From contig JAEUAC010000029.1 of the NCBI GenBank assembly GCA_019695455.1, forward strand, positions 1 through 18,380: DNA of 18,380 bases, read 5' to 3'. Under the pieces are notes generated by a model that saw only the letters and a program-made list of their open reading frames with translations, did not search any database and was not told the DNA's origin. This document shows, one piece after another, positions 14,465-18,380 of the stretch. Numbering within the stretch: position 1 is the stretch's first letter; each line of letters begins with the position of its first letter. Source of the DNA: Methylorubrum extorquens. GTDB lineage: Bacteria; Pseudomonadota; Alphaproteobacteria; Rhizobiales; Beijerinckiaceae. The translations under genes were made by a program, and so were the position numbers.

Positions 14465-14724
14465 GGGACGGCTCGGCCGCCGCATGCCGGCCCGGACGTC
14501 TGCCCGTCGGGAAAGCCCCCGGCCGGCGCCGGTTCCCCCGGCTCCACCGCGGGCCGGCCTCCCGGCCGTCCGGCGGCGCGACGGTCGCGACCGGCCCGGC
14601 CCGCCCCGTGATCCACGAAAGTATCGGTGCCGGGCGCCCTCCCCCGTGCTAGCTCCTCGCACCGAGCGGACGACGATCCGCCGCAAGGCGCCCGAGACGA
14701 GGTGCCGCCCCGGGAGGACACGAC

Positions 14725-15918
14725 ATGGGTGATCGGAGCGTGAGCCGCAGGCTCGTCCTCGGCGGGATGGCCGGGATGGCGGCGGGCGGACCGACGGGCC
14801 TCGGCGCGCAGCCGCTGCCGCTGCCGGCGCAGCCCGTGGCGCTCACCATCATCGACGTGGCGGGCAACCTGCAGCTCACGCAGGTGGGCATCGAGCGCTT
14901 CCGGACGCAGAACCCGAAGCTCGTCTCGCGCATCAACTACCAGCGCGCCCCCTCGCCCGAGCTGCCGGGCAAGCTGAAGGCCCAGCAGGCGGCGGGCCGG
15001 GTCGACCTGGACCTCGTCCTGACGGGCCCGGGCGCGATGTCGGACGGGGTCGAGCAGGGTCTCTGGATCGAGGTCTGGTCGAAGCACGCGGAGGCGCTGC
15101 CGAAGCCGGAGGCGACCTACCACGAGGCCGCCCTGATGATGCAGCGCAATTTCGGCCGGGACCAGGGCGTCGCGGTCGCCTATTCGCCCTCGGGCCCGAT
15201 CTTCGAATACCACGCCGACAAGGTGAGGACGGTCCCGAAGACGGCCGGCGACTTCCTCCAATGGGTCAAGGCGAACCCGAACCGGTTCACCTACGCGCGG
15301 CCCGCCAATTCCGGTCCGGGTTGGACCTTCCTCATGGGCATGCCCTACATCCTGGGCGACAGCGACCCGAAGGACCCGATCAAGGGCTGGGACAAGACCT
15401 GGGCCTGGCTCAAGGAGCTCGACAACGCGATCGACCACTATCCGGGCAACACGACGGCCTCGATGCGGGAATTCGGCGAGGGCAGCCGCGACATCGTCGT
15501 GTCGACCTGCGGCTGGGACATCAATCCGCGCGTCCTCGGCATCGTGCCGAAGGAGGTGGAGGTGTTCGCGCTCGACGGCACCCACTGGGTGCCGGACACG
15601 CAGTTCATGTGCATCCCGAAGGGCGTCCCGCCCGAGAAGGTGGCGGTGCTGCTGCAGCTCATGGCCTTCATGCTGAAGCCCGAGCAGCAGGCGCTCACCT
15701 ACGACAAGGGCTACTTCTACCCGGGCCCGGCCGCCAAGGACGTGACGCTCGCCATGGCGCCCGCCGAGAGCCAGGAGGTCGTGCGGGACTATGGCCGGCC
15801 GCTCTACGCGAAGCTGATCGCCGAGCTGCCGGTCGAGACGCCGCTCGCGCCCGACAGGCTCGTCGCGGCCTTCCGGCGCTGGGACCAGGAGGTCGGGGCC
15901 AAGAAGGCGAGGCAGTAG
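14725..15918 (+). CDS. Periplasmic ABC-type solute-binding protein with Tat signal
   Basis: A 397-residue extracellular solute-binding protein. The N-terminus has a twin-arginine signal, SRRLVLGGMAG (R8-R9), with likely cleavage after LGA (residue 28). The mature protein begins with VALTIIDVAGNLQ, the first strand of the type II binding-protein fold, followed by KLKAQQAAGRVDLDLVLTG, GVAVAYSPSGPIFEY and the C-terminal-lobe segment FMCIPKGVPPEKVAVLLQLM. It resembles PotD/iron-type binders (SBP_bac_6/8) in layout; the ligand is not readable. ATG 14725 has GGGAGGA 8 nt upstream. It begins a three-gene operon; the next start follows its TAG after 1 nt. No permease or ATPase gene accompanies it, which is unusual. 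Confidence 0.88.
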   Translation: MGDRSVSRRLVLGGMAGMAAGGPTGLGAQPLPLPAQPVALTIIDVAGNLQLTQVGIERFRTQNPKLVSRINYQRAPSPELPGKLKAQQAAGRVDLDLVLTGPGAMSDGVEQGLWIEVWSKHAEALPKPEATYHEAALMMQRNFGRDQGVAVAYSPSGPIFEYHADKVRTVPKTAGDFLQWVKANPNRFTYARPANSGPGWTFLMGMPYILGDSDPKDPIKGWDKTWAWLKELDNAIDHYPGNTTASMREFGEGSRDIVVSTCGWDINPRVLGIVPKEVEVFALDGTHWVPDTQFMCIPKGVPPEKVAVLLQLMAFMLKPEQQALTYDKGYFYPGPAAKDVTLAMAPAESQEVVRDYGRPLYAKLIAELPVETPLAPDRLVAAFRRWDQEVGAKKARQ

Positions 15919-15919
15919 C

Positions 15920-16948
15920 GTGCGCTTCGCCGCCATCGGGCTCGACCACCGCCACGTCTACCACATGGTGGGCGAGCTGCTCGCCGCCGGCGCGACCTGC
16001 GTCGGCTACTGCCCGCAGACCTCGGACCCGCGCGTGCTGGACGGCTTCCGCGAGCGCTTCCCGCGGCTTCCCGCGACCGACAGGCGAGCGCTCCTCGACG
16101 ACCCGACCGTGGACGCGATCGTCTGCGCGGCGGTCCCGGTCGACCGGGCCGGCATCGCGATCGACGCCATGCGGCGCGGCAAGGACGTGATGGTCGACAA
16201 GCCCGGCCTGACGAGCCTCGCTCAGCTGGAGGCGGTCCGGGCGGTCGTCGCCGAGACGGGCCGCATCTTCTCCATCTGCTTCTCGGAGCGGTTCGTGGTG
16301 CCGGCGACCATCGTGGCGGGCAAGCTCGTCGCGGACGGCGCCATCGGGCGCGTGGTGCAGACGGTCGGGCTCGGCCCGCATCGGCTCAACGCCGCCATCC
16401 GGCCCGCCTGGTTCTTCGATCCCTCGACCTACGGCGGCATCCTGGCCGACATCGCGTCCCACCAGATCGACCAGTTCCTCGTCTTCACAGGATCACAGGA
16501 CGCCCGGATCGTCACGAGCGCGATCGGCACGATCGGTCACGCGGACCGGCCGGGCTTCGAGGATTACGGCGACCTGATCCTGGAGAGCGACCGGGCGCGC
16601 GGCTTCGTGCGGGTGGACTGGTTCACGGCCGACGGCCTGCCGACCTGGGGCGACGGCCGGCTCACCATCCTCGGCACCGAGGGCACGATCGAGCTGCGCA
16701 AATACGTCGACCTCGACGGCCGGCCGGGCACGGACCACGTCTTCCTGGTCGACCGGGCGGGCGTCCGCCACATCGACGCCTCGCGCGAGCCCCTGACGTA
16801 TTTCCGGGCGTTCCGCCGGGACGTCGAGGAGCGGACGGCGACCGCCATGGACCAGGCGCACGTCTTCACGGTCTCCCGCCTCGCCCTCGAGGCGCAGGCC
16901 GGCGCCCGGCGCTGGCCCGCGCCCGGCCCCGCGGGGGCGGCGGCGTGA
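15920..16948 (+). CDS. Gfo/Idh/MocA family oxidoreductase (first of two)
   Basis: A 342-residue NAD(P)-dependent dehydrogenase of the Gfo/Idh/MocA family, which usually oxidises sugars, inositols or their acids. The N-terminal dinucleotide loop is atypical: AAIGLDHRHVYHM instead of GxGxxA. The family Lys-Pro motif appears as VDKPG (92-96, K94), and the catalytic-region motif as DIASHQID (177-184, with H181 and D184). The C-terminal domain includes RLTILGTEGTIELRKYVD. The GTG start at 15920 lies 1 nt after the stop of the binding protein gene and its own stop overlaps the GTG of the next gene, so translation is likely coupled. It may process the ligand of the binding protein. The C-terminus is Ala/Pro-rich. 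Confidence 0.85.
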   Translation: MRFAAIGLDHRHVYHMVGELLAAGATCVGYCPQTSDPRVLDGFRERFPRLPATDRRALLDDPTVDAIVCAAVPVDRAGIAIDAMRRGKDVMVDKPGLTSLAQLEAVRAVVAETGRIFSICFSERFVVPATIVAGKLVADGAIGRVVQTVGLGPHRLNAAIRPAWFFDPSTYGGILADIASHQIDQFLVFTGSQDARIVTSAIGTIGHADRPGFEDYGDLILESDRARGFVRVDWFTADGLPTWGDGRLTILGTEGTIELRKYVDLDGRPGTDHVFLVDRAGVRHIDASREPLTYFRAFRRDVEERTATAMDQAHVFTVSRLALEAQAGARRWPAPGPAGAAA

Positions 16949-17946
16949 GCCGGATCGGCGTCGCGATCGTCGGGCTCGGGCCGGCCTCGCAGCCGCATGC
17001 GCGCTGCCTGCAGGCGCTCGGCGACCGCGTCGAGGTCGTCTGGGCGGCGAGCCGCTCGCCCGAGCGGACGGCCGCCTTCGCGGCGACCTTCGGCGTCCCG
17101 GTCACGACCGACATCGGGGCGGCGATCGCGGATCCGGCCGTGGAGGCCGTGATCGTCCTCACGCCGCCCGCCGCCCACCTGGAGGTGGCCGAGCGCTGCT
17201 TCGCGGCCGGCAAGCACGTGCTCGTCGAGAAGCCGCTCGAACTGACGGTCGCGCGCGGCCGGGCCCTGGTCGAGGCCGGGCGGCGATCGGGCCGGCGCCT
17301 CGGCATCGTGCTCCAGCACCGCTTCCGGCCGGCGAGCCTGCGGCTCCGCGAGGTGCTGCGCGGCGGCGGGCTGGGCGCCGTCGAGGCCGCCTCCATGGCG
17401 GTGCCCTGGTGGCGCCCCCAGGCCTATTACGACGAGCCCGGCCGGGGCACGATGGCCCGCGACGGCGGCGGCGTGCTGCTGACCCAGGCGATCCACACGC
17501 TCGACCTCTTCCGGTCGCTCGTCGGCGTGTCCGACGTCGTGGCGGCCTCGCGCGCGACGACCGGCCTGCACCGCATGGAGACGGAGGACTACGTCTCCGC
17601 GCTCGTCCGGCTCGGCAACGGCGCGCCGGGGACCGTGATGGCGACGACGGCCTTCCCGCCCGGCCGCCCCGAGCGCATCGAGATCATGGGCCGGCACGGC
17701 GCCGCGCTGCTCGTCGGCGGGCGGCTCGAGATCGACTGGGTCTCGGGCGAGCGCGAGATCGTCGAGGCCGAGGGCGCGACGGGCGCGGGCGCGAACATCA
17801 TGGACTTCCCGATCGACGCGCATCTCGCCCTGATCGGCGACTTCCTCGACGCCTGTCGCGACGACCGCGATCCGGCCGTCTCGGGCGAGGAGGCGCTGGC
17901 CTCGCAGATGCTGGTCGACCGGATCCTGCAGGCGAGCCGGGGCTGA
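16945..17946 (+). CDS. Gfo/Idh/MocA family oxidoreductase (second of two)
   Basis: A 333-residue paralogue of the preceding family. The dinucleotide loop reads GLGPASQPHARCL (10-22). The Lys-Pro motif is the canonical VEKPLEL (94-100, K96), and the substrate-side motif is GGGVLLTQAIHTLDLF with H184 and D187. The C-terminal sheet domain includes RIEIMGRHGAALL. Start is GTG 16945, overlapping the previous TGA by 3 nt (GTGA). Paired Gfo/Idh/MocA enzymes often catalyse successive or reciprocal steps on a sugar or cyclitol; such a two-step route for the ligand of the binding protein is inference. Last gene of the operon, followed after 26 bp by a hairpin terminator. Confidence 0.88.
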   Translation: MSRIGVAIVGLGPASQPHARCLQALGDRVEVVWAASRSPERTAAFAATFGVPVTTDIGAAIADPAVEAVIVLTPPAAHLEVAERCFAAGKHVLVEKPLELTVARGRALVEAGRRSGRRLGIVLQHRFRPASLRLREVLRGGGLGAVEAASMAVPWWRPQAYYDEPGRGTMARDGGGVLLTQAIHTLDLFRSLVGVSDVVAASRATTGLHRMETEDYVSALVRLGNGAPGTVMATTAFPPGRPERIEIMGRHGAALLVGGRLEIDWVSGEREIVEAEGATGAGANIMDFPIDAHLALIGDFLDACRDDRDPAVSGEEALASQMLVDRILQASRG

Positions 17947-17972
17947 GGGCCGCGGCGCCCTCCGGACGGCGA

Positions 17973-17998
17973 AAGGGCCGCCCCGAGGGACGGCCCTT
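17973..17998. terminator. Probable bidirectional intrinsic terminator
   Basis: AAGGGCCG (17973-17980), loop CCCCGAGGGA, CGGCCCTT (17991-17998): a perfect 8-bp stem, which could extend through CCC/GGG pairing inside the loop. It stands between convergent genes, 26 bp past the dehydrogenase stop and 18 bp past the stress-protein stop. T-runs are short on both strands, as is common in GC-rich genomes. Confidence 0.75.
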
Positions 17999-18016
17999 CC
18001 TGTCGTCGATGGCGGA

Positions 18017-18380
18017 TCAGACCGCCGGGTAGGTGCCGACGCGGCGGCGGGGGCCGCCATCCGTCATCGTGCCGCCAAGGCCGGAGGTCGTGGAGGCCGC
18101 GGCGCCGATCGTGCCGGGCGCCATGGCGCCGGTCGTGCCCGGCGCGTACTGGCCCTCCGTGTACGTCCCGGACCAGCCTTCCTTGCGCCAGGTCGCCTCG
18201 CGCTCGGCCATGTCGACCGTGCCCTCGTCGTCGAGGATGTCGGTCACGGCCGCGACGCGGCTGTCCTCGGTCCGCACGGTGACGAGCGTGCCGCCGCGGC
18301 GGATGCCCTCGGCGTAGCTGTGCGCGTGCGCCTCGTCGATGCCGGCCCCCGTGAGGGCGCCGACCGCGCCGCCGGCCGCC
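18017..18380 (-). CDS. YflT-like general stress protein, N-terminus outside window
   Basis: The visible 120 residues enter from the right edge and stop at 18017. The frame reads through GIDEAHAHSYAEGIRRGGTL and VTVRTEDSR, the typical core of the heat-induced stress protein YflT domain (pattern DEAxAxxYAEGVRRGGTLVxVR). It continues into AAVTDILDDEGTVDMAERE, then a Trp/Gly segment TWRKEGWSGTYTEGQ, and a low-complexity tail with near-repeats APGTTGAM and APGTIGAA before GGPRRRVGTYPAV. The family is linked to general stress, but its molecular role is unclear. A GTG at 18277 is an internal Val, not the start, because the conserved core lies upstream of it. Convergent with the dehydrogenase operon across a terminator. 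Confidence 0.85.
   Translation of the reverse strand, partial: AAGGAVGALTGAGIDEAHAHSYAEGIRRGGTLVTVRTEDSRVAAVTDILDDEGTVDMAEREATWRKEGWSGTYTEGQYAPGTTGAMAPGTIGAAASTTSGLGGTMTDGGPRRRVGTYPAV

Noticed and set aside
14428..15936. 502-residue minus-strand frame opposite the solute-binding protein
   Set aside because: Shadow of the plus-strand gene, which has a Tat signal, Shine-Dalgarno and family fold.
16564..18060. 498-residue minus-strand frame opposite both dehydrogenases
   Set aside because: It crosses a terminator and is Arg/Ala/Pro-rich without motifs.
1..18380. tRNA, rRNA, CRISPR array, insertion sequence, toxin-antitoxin or defence genes
   Set aside because: No cloverleaf with the usual T-loop sequence, no regularly spaced repeats, no transposase or integrase motif and no known defence domain were found on reading both strands.

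Overview
The window is very GC-rich (roughly 70% or more by eye) and densely packed with genes. Its gene content resembles an alphaproteobacterium of the Hyphomicrobiales, most like Methylobacterium or a relative: a PmtA-type phospholipid methyltransferase, a membrane-glycolipid-type GT4 glycosyltransferase, a DUF808 protein, a YflT-domain stress protein and a short flagellar-rod-like protein. The assignment is inferred from protein resemblance only. I see no rRNA, tRNA, CRISPR array, insertion sequence or phage gene. It looks like ordinary chromosome with a few unusual small loci.

Layout. (1) 3-242: the 3' end of an unrecognised gene. (2) 281-5281: a membrane-lipid locus. psd (minus) and a membrane-anchored class III PLP enzyme (plus) diverge from overlapping start codons. 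The PLP gene then runs tail to tail into a minus-strand operon, glycosyltransferase > pmtA > DUF962/Mpo1-like protein. Psd makes phosphatidylethanolamine (PE), PmtA methylates PE to phosphatidylcholine (PC), the GT4 enzyme probably glycosylates a lipid, and the Mpo1-like and PLP proteins have no assigned substrate. This is the best candidate for an undescribed system. (3) 5466-8471: an MlrC/M81 metallohydrolase, the ribosome-maturation GTPase RsgA (TTG start), and a small DUF7662-like protein preceded by a hairpin. (4) 8497-10862: a minus-strand pair, DHH-family phosphoesterase then FAD monooxygenase, 2 bp apart. (5) 10992-11984: tenA (thiamin salvage), then a 72-residue protein resembling the two terminal helices of flagellar rod/hook proteins without the middle. 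(6) 11993-14431: minus-strand DHA2-type MFS exporter and DUF808 membrane protein (TTG start). (7) 14725-17946: a three-gene plus-strand operon with a Tat-exported solute-binding protein and two Gfo/Idh/MocA dehydrogenases, with no ABC permease or ATPase. It ends at a hairpin terminator. (8) 18017-18380: the 3' part of a minus-strand YflT-like general stress protein running off the right edge.

Non-ATG starts are frequent (TTG for rsgA and DUF808; GTG for the MFS gene and both dehydrogenases). Very long overlapping reading frames opposite real genes are by-products of the high GC content.
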